Shown here in pieces: positions 31,268 through 42,357 of a stretch of 64,000 nt of DNA; position 1 is the stretch's first letter; each line of letters begins with the position of its first letter. The stretch comes from Diaporthe sp. PMI_573 (lineage: Eukaryota; Ascomycota; Sordariomycetes; Diaporthales; Diaporthaceae). The position numbers and the translations under genes were made by a program. The notes beneath the pieces are model-generated. The model was not told where the DNA came from. It ran no database searches and saw only the letters and a program-made list of their open reading frames with translations. The stretch lies in assembly GCA_021399435.1 (NCBI GenBank), contig JAJTUP010000042.1, forward strand, positions 543,443 to 607,442. Reading direction: 5' to 3'.

Positions 31268-31640
31268 TTAATCACCTTTCTTTTTTCTCTCACGAATGCC
31301 ACCCACGAAATAGCGACTAAAAATATAGTGTCTGATGCAATGAAGAGCACGCCCCCAACCCAGTCCACGTTGTTTAACGTCTATGTAGCGCGAGGCGGCT
31401 TTAATGTCAGAAGCTTTGGGACAAGGAGCAATCCGACAGTGCAAAAAGGAGACATGGCGTAAAAGATCCACCGCCATGTTGTCTTTTGCGCAATCATACC
31501 ACCTATTACTGGTCCTAGGCAGTTTCCTAACGCCCATGCGCCAAGACTCCCATGTGTCAGCCATAACCACAGAGTTGACTTGGTCGCCAAACAAGACGAG
31601 GCCCTCGGCAGCCCTCGTTCCCTGCAGCCTCAACGATCGA
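31268..31640 (-). pseudogene. MFS transporter fragment
   Basis: A minus frame at 31590-31381 gives a segment characteristic of drug-efflux MFS transporters: NCLGPVIGGMIAQKTTWRWIFYAMSPFC, which spans helix 5 (motif C-like GPVIGG) and the next helix. A second frame over 31380-31268 continues as a helix. The full protein would have 14 or 12 helices over about 500 residues; only about two to three are readable, and in two frames. Confidence 0.6.
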
Positions 31641-33026
31641 AGCCGTCAGCCCACCACCAAGAGGACGGACCGCCTGGCTTGGATTCAAAGGATACCTTCC
31701 AAGGACGTCCTGTCGGATGACCACTCTGTCTTGGTTGCAGCTAGATCTTCCTCGCGTTTGCTGACTGGTTTGTCATTGGCCTCCTGAATTTCGATCGCAT
31801 TAGGCCGCGGATTTCGGCGCCATATTACGCTTAAGGAACTACTCCACCGCCTGACCATTAAACAAGCTGCTGCCTGTTACTGCACCAGAAGTGCCATGCT
31901 TGTTTAGAGTACTGCACATATTGTACTTCAGATCACATCCAAATTTCGACTGGCTCGCCAGAATGCACCAATCAACGCCGATTACATGCAGGAATACGTT
32001 ACGGAGAAGATGATTCATCTCCAAGAACCACCAGTCTTAGTTCTCGAATCAGAGGAAAATACCATGCTGGTGCACAAGTCCGTTGGCTAAAGAGGTTTGG
32101 ATCCAATTCGCCGAGCTAACACACAAAGTTCAGTTGGTGGGCATCTACACTTTGGGCCGAACTGAACCGCACGAGAGGATTTGCGAGCTGTCAACAAAAT
32201 ATCATTAGCTGCCCATGACTTGAAGTGGTGCATTCCAAGACGGAGTTCAAGGCTAGATTGGTATGAAAATGCGGTCGCAGGTAGCCAGAAGACGCTGTTG
32301 GCTACGCGTCCAAATCAGAGACAGGATATGGGCAAAATAAGGCAGATCAATATATATATATACAGTAGGTTCAAGCTTGTCATCTCTGAAAAATATCCAA
32401 CCAATCAGCCAATCAACCAGGCGGGTTCCTCCACAGAAAACTAAGATCCCTTACTCAACTTTATTGAGCGAGGGATTTGTGGCTTGGGCGGGGGTAGGGA
32501 TTCATAGAGGGCACGACCAAGTACAGTGCTGTGCGGTGCCTTTCTCTTCACCAATCGATCAGTATTCGCCATCTTCCAGCCAAAGATATCATTAGTGGCC
32601 AATCGATTCCGTTGAAATCACTACAGGTCAATTGGTTGCCAAATACAACACCTAAAAGCATAATGGAGTTCCGTCGTAGCAACATTTCAGATGATCATGA
32701 CTGCCCAATCATGAATATTGTTGATCGCAAATATTCAGGAATTCGGGCATCTCCTCAGGAAGCCGCCTGCCGAGCGACCTCCGCTTGGTTAGGTGTCAGG
32801 CCTCCCAACTTACGTGCTTTGACTTCCCCTGGCCCCTTTTCTTCTTACCCTCCGCGATTGAGTCCTTTTTTATTATTCTTTTTTATTTTTTTCGGTCCAG
32901 CTAAGGCATCGTTTAGATAAAAGCAAGGCTGTACCCGATTTGTCATGCTGGATTTGACATCCTTCGAAATTTAGGATGAATGGATTTGTTTTCTCACTTG
33001 TGCTTCTTACGCGCGTGACTCACTCA
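31641..33026. other. No gene recognised
   Basis: Minus reading of 31641-31800 might include a poorly kept N-terminus of the MFS gene. A short (TA)n run lies at about 32351-32361. The frame at 32531-32920 has no motif. Confidence 0.3.
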
Positions 33027-34619
33027 CAGCCCTGGAATCAATCCCACCTAAACCCACTCCGCCCTTGTGTGTAGTGGATATGGAAGCCCCACCCAAATCC
33101 CTCAGTGTAGTGGGTTCAAGTGGGTGGCCCAAGATTCTAGTGTAATTAAATGGGTTTGAGTGGGTTCCTAAAATACCTAATTATAACTCTGGTGATTTAC
33201 CTAAATAGGAAATAGTCAATAGAACATCTACGGTAAGGCCGAACTGCTTCGTGACCTTATAGCCGGCCCTTCTACCTGCCCATTCTCGTCACGTGTCACT
33301 ATTGCCGCCGACAGCCCTAAGCCGCTAGCTCTAAGCAACCCACGCGCCTCTTGAGCTTCCCGTATAGAATCTGCTGTAGGCATAGTCATTAGGGCGATGT
33401 GGTCGGGCGCAAGCCTAATGATGCCCTAAAGATGCCACAATTGTAGTAACTGGCAAATAGCAATAGTATTGGCGTCAAGAATACCCCGGGAAGAGGAAAC
33501 TATACGGCCTGCTGACAAGAATAGTCGCTTAACTTCGGCACTTATCGCCGCCACAGAGAGGAAGTCTAGGGCTATCTGTAATAGCTGTGGGTAAATTTGC
33601 CGGCGCTTATACCAGTAGGTTAAGTGGTTAACAACGGCCTTGTCTATAGGCAGCCTATTAAACTGCCAACGCGTATACTTGTCTTGGTGACAGCTTGTAG
33701 TAGATGGCGCTGTTGGTAATGCTCTGTCTGGTGGTTCTGGCTGCTTCTATTATAGCGTATAATGCACACCAAATTTATTACCTAGGCGACATTATTGCTT
33801 AGTTGCTGGCTCGCCATGGTTATAAACAATGTTGTTATCTTTATATTCCTTATCCCAGACCTCTTAAATCATTGTCTTTGCAATAACAATCCACATAGGT
33901 GTCTTGGCCTAGGCATCCTCAAGCCATATCTACCGGTATACTGGATGGAGTACTATAGCAGCATAATAAACTGGCGTCTCGTTGAGTTTAGTGTAGTATT
34001 TATCCAATTCTGCCTAGGCGAGGTTGATGTTGATAGAGAAGTGCTCTGGCTGGGGGTACAGCTTTGCTACCTTCTTCCATCTCTCAAGGCAGTCGAGAAG
34101 GAATTTAAATGTAACTACATAGTCCTATATACAGCCAAAGGCCCCGTCTGACCCATCACGATGTTGTCGCAGCTGCCCATTACCTTCTAGCATTATTAAC
34201 ATATCCTTAAGGTCCTCCAGGACCTTGCCAGTAGCTGTAATAATATCTCAATTATTGTCGGACAGTTTCATATTATCACGGAAGATAAGGGGCCAGTTAG
34301 ATTCTCTTTTAGCGTTTTTGCGGGCTTCTCTTTTCCAATAGTCGTTCTGGTCTTGCCACAGCTCTGCAATAAAGGAACGTAGATAGAGGGCGCGGCAAAT
34401 AACAAATAACATCAACAGCTAACGCGTAGAGATGTAGATTACCACCTCCAGCGGCTTGCAGCCCCCAATAGTAGCATTGCCAGACTCATTAAAAGCAGCT
34501 TTCTATATCTCAGAAAGCGCCTTCCTTAGAGAATCCGATCTGTAGATACTGACAATAAGAGAAGCAAGCTTGCCAATAAGGCCCTTCCGCTGCCACTCTT
34601 TATATTATGTAATGGCGTT

Positions 34620-35410
34620 AGTTATACCTTGGCTAAGTTGGTTCTTAAATTTTAAAGCATTGTTGCCAAAAAGAAGCTAGCCGGCCATAAGATTCACGTT
34701 ATGGCCAATACAATAGATACGCCATTGCTTATCATTAAAGCCCAGCTAATAGCCAAGTTTCTACATTACTGTATCGTTATTGGTGGCATTGTCTAAGGTA
34801 AAATACCCAATCTTCTAGGTAATCTCAAATGTCTTTAGAACCTGAGCAACGTATATAGTAATGTTCTCGCCAGTGTAGCAATTACTAATCTTAGGCATAT
34901 TAAGTACGAGTTTCTAAAGGTTGGCCTGCTTATCTAGGTAGAAGATTACAATACCATATAAAGAGAGTTAATTGCCAGACCGCCAGCCATTAAAGGTAAT
35001 GTAAATCTTCCCGTAGACCTTGCGTAGATTCTTAATAACCACCTGTCTGTAACGGCCAGTAATATCCAGCATGGAAGCTGTTGTATTGGCACTACGTACG
35101 AAGATTCTAAGCTTAAGGAGAGAAGAAGGAAGGAAAGAAACTCGCGATGTGCGACGCGTGGAGAAGTTTAATAACCGTGGTCCGTGCCTGTGGCAGGGAC
35201 CAGCCCCTGCCAGCACCTTGTGGTGGTGTCAGCCCGTCTAGTGGTGACAACCGCCACACTGTCTATATGTCTTGTATACCCAAACAGCTTGGGCCCGTAT
35301 AGTCTTACGGGTAACGAGTGCTTTGGTATTTTTAACAAGAGGGTTGCAGTATTTGAGAAGGTCGTATAGGTAGGTTGACTTAACAATAAAGAAGGGGAGG
35401 TTTTTAACAA
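34620..35410 (-). pseudogene. Degenerate hAT transposase, interrupted by solo LTR
   Basis: The minus strand reads, through many stops, the hAT core: about KTSPSLLLSQPTYTTFSNTA upstream of the nested LTR, then LRKVYGKIYITFNGWRSGN and, with stops, KIGYFTLDNATNND and IYCIGHNVNLMAG. The motif order matches a hAT transposase (first Asp in FNGW, second in LDNATNND). Coordinates cover the clearly readable core only; weaker similarity may extend to about 33200. Confidence 0.55.
35048..35258 (-). repeat. Diverged solo LTR nested in the old hAT
   Basis: A 211-bp reverse-orientation copy of the gypsy LTR seen at 62198, starting TGTAACGGCC and ending CCGCCACA. It has many substitutions but is flanked by an exact 5-bp target-site duplication CTGTC (35043-35047 and 35259-35263). 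Confidence 0.75.
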
Positions 35411-36390
35411 CTACAGCAGTTACTAGCTTCTACTAAAAGACAGACTTGTTAAAGTTATTAATAAGGCTATTGGCAATCTATTACTCTCGTGTATCCCTAG
35501 TATTTAGCCCTATAGCCTCGGCAATATTACGGTTGCCCGGGGCCCGTCTATCTTGCCAGCCGGCCTTAATGGGCCTCTCTAGAGTTTCTAATGGGTCCCA
35601 GACATTGTGTTTAAGCCAGAGGTGGCTTTTTGCGTTCTAAAGCTCTTCTTTAGCGCAGTTGTAAGGGGGCTTGGGCGATTTCTTATAGGCGCAGCGGCAG
35701 CACACCCATTTGCGTTTCTAGTTGGCGCTATACTCGATATTATACCCGTACTTCCAAACCCAGTTTCGGACAGTGCCAGTGCGCTGGGAAATAGTAAATC
35801 CAGCAAAGAAACACTATAGGAAGGTATCAAACGACTTTGGGAACAGGTCTGTGATATATGGGGTTGTCATCTTGACAATAGCGTTAGTTGTGGTACGGTA
35901 AATCAGGAGGCATGAGCAATAGCAATGAAGCTGTGTACTGCTGGTGTTAACGCGTCGCGAACACAGTAAGGGGTGCACGCAACAGAACCAATGAGAAGGT
36001 TTGTTAGTAAAATAGCTGGGAATAGTCTTATTAGCTTAACTAGGCTGTATATTGCTTTTTTTATATATGTGTCTTAAGCCAATGAGACGATTTGCTAGTA
36101 AGCGAGGGTAGACATGACCCCTAAAACACCATAAAAAACATCATAAACCCATGCCAACCCACTCATTTCAATCCAGCCAGATTTGTGTGGAATTGAATTA
36201 AAAGACAAGATGGTTGTGTGTAATTGAAGTGGGTGGGCCTTTTAATTCAATTCAATTCAATACGCGTGGGTTCGTGGGATTGTTCCCAGGGCTGCTATCT
36301 ACGTTTCTGGGCCTAAAAATCGAGCCACGTCAGCGTCTCGGGCATTAGCGAATGGTGTAGTTAAAATAAATTCGCGCACATGGGGTTACA

Positions 36391-36435
36391 CGCTTAGTGG
36401 TCTATCGTGACCTGAAACCGGAGAACTTGCTCTCT
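36391..36435 (+). pseudogene. Protein kinase subdomain VIb scrap
   Basis: A short reading with VVYRDLKPENLL is an exact kinase catalytic-loop consensus (HRD as YRD, catalytic Asp and the Asn). No kinase sequence is readable on either side, so this is a fragment of about 13 codons next to the hAT end. Confidence 0.5.
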
Positions 36436-38776
36436 TTCTGGTCCTGGGCGTGGCCAAGCTGGACTCTCAACTGGCTGCGGAGAATGAAGACAGGCTGCAA
36501 TGGAAATCACACAAGATATGAGGAACTCGTAAGCCGCCGAAAAACTTGGTACACAGAGGTATCTATGCAAAGGTGCATCGTACCAACTCTGGTTTACTTG
36601 GATCATCAAAGAAGGCTGCACCTGTTTACAGTCCTGAAGGAAATAGGAGCCGTCCGGGAGCTTGCTGTCCACAGATTTCTCAAAAAATAATCTTGCACCC
36701 CCGCGAGCCATGATCCGCGCCGCGGCACCTCTCAAAATCTCAAGAGTGGATTGGGGTAGGATTGGAGAGCACATCGCCTTCCAGAAGCTGTGCGCCATGT
36801 CCCCTATGGAGTCTGTCCAGGTCCGCACATGCTAGAATTGACGACAACTTCTGATTACTGACGGCTGTGCAGAGCTGCCGCAGCCATCACGAGGGGGTTA
36901 TCTTACCCTCACGTCCTGAAGACAATCAGTGATTTCACTGGACGCGGCCGCAATGATCTCCTCGGCCAGGGGTAGGGCGTGTTCGAGCTTGCGGCACTCA
37001 GAAAGCCGGGCAAGCTTTTCTTAGTAATTCAGGCACTTCCTCTTTTTCAGCTGGATCAAAAGGACATTCCTCGCAGCCCTCCCCCCAACGACTGTCTCAC
37101 CATAGCGCAGCAGGTTGCGACTTGGCCTAACAAAGATATTTCTGCAATCATCTCATTAGCTCGTTCCAGAAAAAACGCAGACATTGATGAATTTTCTACC
37201 TTCTCAGTTTTCAGCTCTGCTTAGAGGTCGTCGTTGATGATTACGTATTGTGCGTCTCCATCAAGAATAATATCTCATGCTTCCGATACTACAATCACTC
37301 AACGTCCAACTCGGGCACCGAGCCACCCACTACACAGCATACTGCGAATTATGTTGTAAGCCGATGTGCCTCGCAACTCCGCGGCGGGGTGTAATTGGCC
37401 TACCCTCAAGACAATTGCTCGATCTCGGTCTTCTTTCTTGTGCCTGCTGTACAAATCCTTGCATCTCTTGGGAATTTGTCGTCGAACTGTTCGCCATCAG
37501 TGCGCTGGCCCAGATAGGACAATGGAAGCTTTAAAACGGCAATGCTTTGTGTTGGTACGGCCCTGATGCCGTAGGTCAGGGGATCTTTGCACGTGCAAAT
37601 AGAGGCGAGCAAAAGCCGTACTCTCTGGGTACGGGTTCGATTCTTGCTACGGAAGGAAGAAAGGAAGCTATCGCCATCGTGGGCGCAGAAGCGCTTGGTG
37701 TAGTAGCCAGCCCTTCTGCTGACTAAGCCAGACCGACCCTTCTGATTGGCCACAGCCGGGCCGGGCGTGTGGCCCCTTGGATTGCCCTCAACCCCACACT
37801 TTGTATTCCTCCCTTGGAAAAGCCACAATAATTATCTATGGCTGTATGTTTGGATCAGAACCAGCTTGCTATATAACAAGGGTATTTAAACATTTCACAA
37901 AGGAGAATCATGAATGATACAGTTAATCTCGGGGTTTTGTGGAATAAACTATTCAGAAGGACGATGTTGGAGGGGAGACAACGTGATGACTCCGGGCCTG
38001 TCTCATTAATTACATCTCGTATGAACCTGGTGGGGCCTTTGCATTTCCAGGCCTCTCGCAGTCTCCGGACTCCTCAATAGGCAGAACCAGTTCTTCTTGT
38101 GTGGGGTAATAAAACTCAGATCGAGCAAGTAAATGCAAAAAGAAAAAAAGTAAATAAAAGTGATGGCACGGATCTACCTCATAGTATGTGACGCTGTAGT
38201 TGCTTCAGAGCATCTACGCCCTCGTTAAGGATCTGAAGGAGACTGTCAGCTGCCAGCAGACGACCATCCAACGGCTCACCGCCGAGCTTCAAAATGTCAA
38301 CCAGCATTGCTGCTGCTCTACTGCCTCTCTAAACTAAATCTCAGACAGGAGTCGTTACCTTGAACATCACACTGAAACACGGAGGAGAAGATTAATCAGA
38401 GCGAAAGTGTACATAATCTAACTAATGGGGTGATTTCTAACGTGTAAGAGGATGCCAGAAACAAAATACGAGTAAAACTATTCATTTGCGATAAATATTC
38501 CCCCTTATATCTGTTTACTTCTTACGTTGTGTTGCAAATGAGTCTATAAAAGTGAAAAGCTAACACGAATCTAGCATTTATCAGTCCAGCGTACCTCGCT
38601 GTCCATCCCAGACAGGCTTCAGAAATCTGCAACCCCGTCTAAAACAGACCTTGTACAACGGAAGAAACATAGCCTTGATACTGGGGCCGCGCACGGCACG
38701 GTAACTTATGGACAACAGCAGAAACACGTTATGACTATAATTACAAGAGCACGCACTGAACGCAACAATGACATTC
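36436..38776. other. Long stretch with no supported gene
   Basis: Several frames of 60-145 codons occur (minus 36394-36828, plus 36979-37224, minus 37406-37828) but none has a motif or splice support. A plus-strand helical piece at about 38190-38330 (LVKDLKETVSCQQTTIQRLTAE) looks like a coiled coil of the type seen in fungal transposon gag proteins or regulators, with a stop upstream. Probably fragments of lost genes. Confidence 0.3.
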
Positions 38777-39730
38777 CTATTCGGATTTCGGGAACGAGTC
38801 CTTGTACTTGCGAAGATACTCCCAGTAGGCCGCTGGCTTCCTTCCTGTCAATTTCTCCACAGCGTCGGTCGTCCTCTTCATGTGGCCCCCAGCAACTATC
38901 TGCCCACAGCACAGCAGATCGTACATGCATAGTTTGCAAGGCGTCTTGGAAAAGTCCCCATACACATCGTACGGCAATCCCTTTGCTTTCCACCACTTCT
39001 CCAGCTCCTCGTCGCTCAAATTCTCGAACGTCCCCTTGTAGCCAGTCTGTCTCGCCATCCACTCGAAAATCTCTCTGTTTGTCACAGCCTCGGGCCCGGT
39101 GACGGTGTACACAGTGTTCGGTTCACCCTTGCCCATCAGCAGCGCACCGAGCACCCGCCCACAGTCGTCTCTCGCAACGAAGGCGCCCTTCTCATCCGCA
39201 TCGTTAGACAGCCACCTGTCGCCGGCAAAATGCCAGCTCTGCGCGTGGAACTGCGGGATGTTGTCCAAGTAGAGGTAGTTGCGCTGGATGTTGTACTGCA
39301 GGCCGCTCGCGCGGATCAGACCCTCGGTGTAGGCGTGGTCGCGCGGGAGGAAGGGCATGTCCTCGCCGCCGTCTCCGAGGTCGGCCCCGACAAAGCTCGT
39401 GTAGACGATGCGCCGCACGCCCGCGGCCTTGGCGGCGTCGATGACGTTCTTGTGCTGCCTGCGCCGGCCCTTGCCGATCAGCCAGGTGGAGATGAAGGAC
39501 ACCGCCTCGGCGCCGGCGAAGACGCGCACGAGGTGGGCAGGGTCGTCATAGTTGAGCAGCAGGAGCTTGGCGCCTTTTGCCTTGGCCTCGGCTACGAGGT
39601 CGTCGTGTACCCAGCCCGGCCGGTGACTGGTAAGCACGAGCTCGTCCTCCGGGCGGAGCAGGGAGAGGGCGTGGGAGGCGGCTACGCTGCCGAGGTTGCC
39701 GTCGCAGCCGGTCAGGACGTATTTGGGCAT
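38777..39730 (-). CDS. NmrA-like NAD(P)-binding oxidoreductase
   Basis: A 317-residue protein of the NmrA-like atypical short-chain dehydrogenase group, cytosolic. The N-terminus MPKYVLTGCDGNLGS has the Rossmann GxxGxxG loop. A second strand follows (LVLTSHRPG), then the NYDD segment, FAGAEAVSFIST, VRRIVYTSFVGAD (with the strand-5 tail), and the NYLYLDNIPQF region that shapes the substrate pocket. The C-terminal part (TGPEAVTNREIFEWMARQTG) is the usual NmrA subdomain. The length is normal and the frame single-exon and intact. NmrA-like proteins include quinone reductases, festuclavine dehydrogenase-like enzymes and redox-sensing regulators; the substrate cannot be told from sequence alone. 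A TATA-like box lies about 135 bases upstream. No biosynthetic partner genes adjoin, only transposons. Confidence 0.85.
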   Translation of the reverse strand: MPKYVLTGCDGNLGSVAASHALSLLRPEDELVLTSHRPGWVHDDLVAEAKAKGAKLLLLNYDDPAHLVRVFAGAEAVSFISTWLIGKGRRRQHKNVIDAAKAAGVRRIVYTSFVGADLGDGGEDMPFLPRDHAYTEGLIRASGLQYNIQRNYLYLDNIPQFHAQSWHFAGDRWLSNDADEKGAFVARDDCGRVLGALLMGKGEPNTVYTVTGPEAVTNREIFEWMARQTGYKGTFENLSDEELEKWWKAKGLPYDVYGDFSKTPCKLCMYDLLCCGQIVAGGHMKRTTDAVEKLTGRKPAAYWEYLRKYKDSFPKSE

Positions 39731-39864
39731 TGTGGCGACTTTTCACCAGATATGCATGAGGAATATTGACACTCAGGTTGGGGATGAGATAATTAGGGCG
39801 TGGTGCAGGTGAGTAGGTATTCTTCACCCAGAGACGGGATCGAATAAGGGCATGGAAGACCCCG

Positions 39865-39873
39865 TTTTATATA
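39865..39873 (-). promoter_or_regulatory. TATA-like box of the NmrA-like gene
   Basis: TATATAAAA on the minus strand, about 135 bases before the ATG at 39730, a normal distance for a fungal gene with a leader of about 100 bases. Confidence 0.4.
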
Positions 39874-40200
39874 GGCCGCATCCACGTGAATAGACCGGAT
39901 GGGAGTGAACCTGATGACACGAGATGGGCATCCTTTTCCCCGTGGAGAACCTGCGTGGGCTGCAGCTGTCTCATGAGCAATATCGGCCTTGAAAATCGCG
40001 GGGGAGGTTTCCTGCGGGTGACAATCATGCCACTTTTAGCGGATCTCATGAGGTAAACAAAAGTCGTGCCACGAGAGTCGTCCCGGATTCCATCGATGAT
40101 TCATATATTAGTTTATTCTTCTAAGGCCTTTAAGGTACTATTTACTATTTAGCCTTTTCCTTTTTATACTTTTTACACTTAAGTTAGGTCTATTATAATA

Positions 40201-40368
40201 ACGTGGTTTACCAGTCAGCCGGACATATCACATGCCCGGACAGTTTTACCAACTCCACCAACTTTAGCCAACCCTAGCACCCACCCAGGGCAGAAGAATC
40301 AATTGAAATTGGCACCAATTAGTGCCAACTGGTCCCAATTGCTCAATTTCAATTGATTTAGTCAATTT
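40201..40368 (+). repeat. Left terminal inverted repeat of pogo element
   Basis: The 168 bases are the exact reverse complement of 42358-42525. The repeat is long for a pogo element (Fot1 has about 44 bases) and holds inner CAATTG/CCAATT sites. Confidence 0.9.
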
Positions 40369-40522
40369 GGAGAGGTTAACGTGGCTGCAGTGCTAGTCTA
40401 AAGTGGCCGACTTTTGGTGGGAAAATCGGCTTCCCCACCAAAATGGAGCATTTCAGCCATGCAGAATCAACCTCAACCTACACCATCCAGACCAACTAAT
40501 TGGGCGGTCCGCCGCGGACCGC

Positions 40523-42205
40523 TTAAGAATGTACTATTATACACTCAGAATCTGACTGACTAGACCCTTCTACATCTTTCCGACAAGTTGTTGCATAATG
40601 CCCAGTCTCGCCGCAGTTGCCACATCGTCGTTTGCTCGGTCCGCCGCGGACCGCCTCCTCTGCGCTACCACCGATTTCACCAGCTGGCCGCTTCCCCTTC
40701 TGTTTTTCCTCGATTATCGCCTGGGAATCCTCAATACTAAGTGCCCCTCCAAGCTGTACCCGACTTCTTTTAGCTCTCCGGCGCTTGGCGAGCCCAATAT
40801 TAGCCTTCTCAAGGGTACGGACCCGATCATTCAAAAGAGTGATCTGATGCGCCATTGCTTGTGCACCCTTCGTGAACTTTTCAACTGCCTGGATAATTGG
40901 TGTAGGGGAGCTCCCCTGATGGTTAGAGATCTTGCTCTGAATGAAACTTGATTGCTGGACAGTCTGGTGGGCATTGGAGGGTGTCTGTGATTCCCATTTC
41001 GATGGTGACACGGGGAGGGATTGCACTGGAGTTTGTAGGCGGACATCCAGCTTAGAAATAACAGAATCTGGGTCCCATGGAGAAATACCAGCCCCTCTGA
41101 ACCCAGCTTTCATGTTTTCTTCTGTAAAGACCTTGTCGTGGGCTGCCTTGAACGCAATGAAGAACTCGGACTTGGTGATGTGGTTGATCGATGCCCGGAT
41201 GAAGAGGTTGATCTCATCGCCATATGCACGCTTCAACGGCGAGAACAATGCAACGTCCAATGGCTGGAGCAGATGAGATGAATGCGGTGGCATGCTAATA
41301 GGGATAATGTTGTTCTCCTTGCAGTACTGCTCGAACTCCGCTGATACATGGCTTTCATGTCCATCCAGGATAAGCATCCGGTATTTACCCTTGGTCCGCT
41401 TGACTGTATGCTTGTCGAAGTGCCGAATCCATTCTAGACCAGTCTCGTTATCTGTCCACCCATTTGGAGTAGGCTTGATTATCCAGCTTGGTGGGAAGCC
41501 AGACTCCGTTGTCCAGTTGGCAAGGTGGTAGGCGCCCTGGACGATCACGAACGGCGGGATACACCAGCCCTTCGCATTAATACATTCGATAGCTGTTGCC
41601 CATTCCCGGTTTCCAGGTTGAATAGATTTAGCTTTTCCATGTCGATCAGAACGTGTAACAATCAATGTTGCAGTTATCACGCCCATCATGAAGCCAGTCT
41701 CGTCGAAGTTATACAGGTCGTCATCTGTGATCCCATACTTGGCCATCATGTTGCGGAGTAGCCGGAACCAGTTCCCAATGACCTCTGGATCTTCGCAGAG
41801 GGCCCTCTGGTAGTCATAAGGCCGATTAAACCTAGTCTTCAAGGTAGGTTGTGCATCCACGAAGCGTCGTGCCCAGTGCTTGCCAACGGGCTTGCCATCA
41901 CGCGATGCCAGCAGAAGGTTGGCCATATCTTCCACACCAGAAAGTCGTAGTGGAAACCCTCGTGCATCTTGCTCAACGACGTATCGAACAAGTGTTTGCT
42001 CTTCAACTGGGTCAAGTTTATGCTTCTCGACGCGTGATTCTTCACGACGTGGTCGGTTGTTCATCCTGTCGGATATTGTGCTATGTGGAACGTTAAAAAG
42101 CCGTGCAGCCTGACGTGCACTTAAGGGTTTCTTTTGATTTTTTTTAGAATTCTCAATTGCCTGAAGCGCTAGTTTGATTTTCTCCTCTTTTGAGTAGATT
42201 GGCAT
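40523..42205 (-). CDS. Pogo-family transposase with C-terminal zinc knuckle
   Basis: A 560-residue transposase that cuts and inserts the surrounding element at TA sites. Residues about 1-55 form a helix-turn-helix (SARQAARLFNVPHSTISDRM); 60-135 form a CENP-B-like second DNA-binding domain (KHWARRFVDAQPTLKTRF). The DDE/DDD catalytic core follows: Asp168 in NFDETGF, Asp281 in LILDGHESH and Asp317 in LLQPLDVALFSPLK. A linker with a coiled-coil (VEKFTKGAQAMAHQITLLNDRVRTLEKA) leads to a CCHC zinc knuckle (CGNCGETGHYATTC, residues 528-541) near the C-terminus. All catalytic residues and both DNA-binding domains are present with no stop or frameshift. The start at 42205 is well placed. CCHC tails are found in part of the fungal pogo family. 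Confidence 0.92.
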   Translation of the reverse strand: MPIYSKEEKIKLALQAIENSKKNQKKPLSARQAARLFNVPHSTISDRMNNRPRREESRVEKHKLDPVEEQTLVRYVVEQDARGFPLRLSGVEDMANLLLASRDGKPVGKHWARRFVDAQPTLKTRFNRPYDYQRALCEDPEVIGNWFRLLRNMMAKYGITDDDLYNFDETGFMMGVITATLIVTRSDRHGKAKSIQPGNREWATAIECINAKGWCIPPFVIVQGAYHLANWTTESGFPPSWIIKPTPNGWTDNETGLEWIRHFDKHTVKRTKGKYRMLILDGHESHVSAEFEQYCKENNIIPISMPPHSSHLLQPLDVALFSPLKRAYGDEINLFIRASINHITKSEFFIAFKAAHDKVFTEENMKAGFRGAGISPWDPDSVISKLDVRLQTPVQSLPVSPSKWESQTPSNAHQTVQQSSFIQSKISNHQGSSPTPIIQAVEKFTKGAQAMAHQITLLNDRVRTLEKANIGLAKRRRAKRSRVQLGGALSIEDSQAIIEEKQKGKRPAGEIGGSAEEAVRGGPSKRRCGNCGETGHYATTCRKDVEGSSQSDSECIIVHS

Positions 42206-42357
42206 TATGGATGTTGTTTTCTAGCGTGTTGAATGTTTAAGTGGGTAGAGTGATGCGTGACTGACGCGAAAAATGGAGACGCGATCTGCACCAAAAACAA
42301 ACCCGCCCACCCAAACTCTAAATATTTGGACTAGCACTACACCCCCACCACGACTCT

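Larger units (their letters stand above)
33027..36294 (-). mobile_element. Old degenerate hAT element
   Basis: The ends pair as inverted repeats: CAGCCCTGGAATCAATCCCAC at 33027 and, in reverse complement from 36294, CAGCCCTGGGAACAATCCCAC. Both ends carry CCCACT/AGTGGG units, and the right end also CAATTC runs. The 8-bp flanks (CTCACTCA and CTATCTAC) do not match, so either the target-site duplication decayed or the ends have been joined differently. The interior, about 3.3 kb, is full of stops but keeps minus-strand hAT similarity. A solo LTR is nested at 35048-35258. Confidence 0.6.

Noticed and set aside
33019..36302. Target-site duplication for the old hAT
   Set aside because: The 8-bp flanks (CTCACTCA and CTATCTAC) do not match, so I do not claim one.
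36394..36828. 144-codon minus frame
   Set aside because: No motif, no splice support and it lies opposite the kinase-loop scrap; treated as chance.
39230..39769. 179-codon plus frame opposite the NmrA-like gene
   Set aside because: Antisense of a GC-rich, well-supported gene; Val/Asp/Glu/Gly-rich composition is typical of such shadows.
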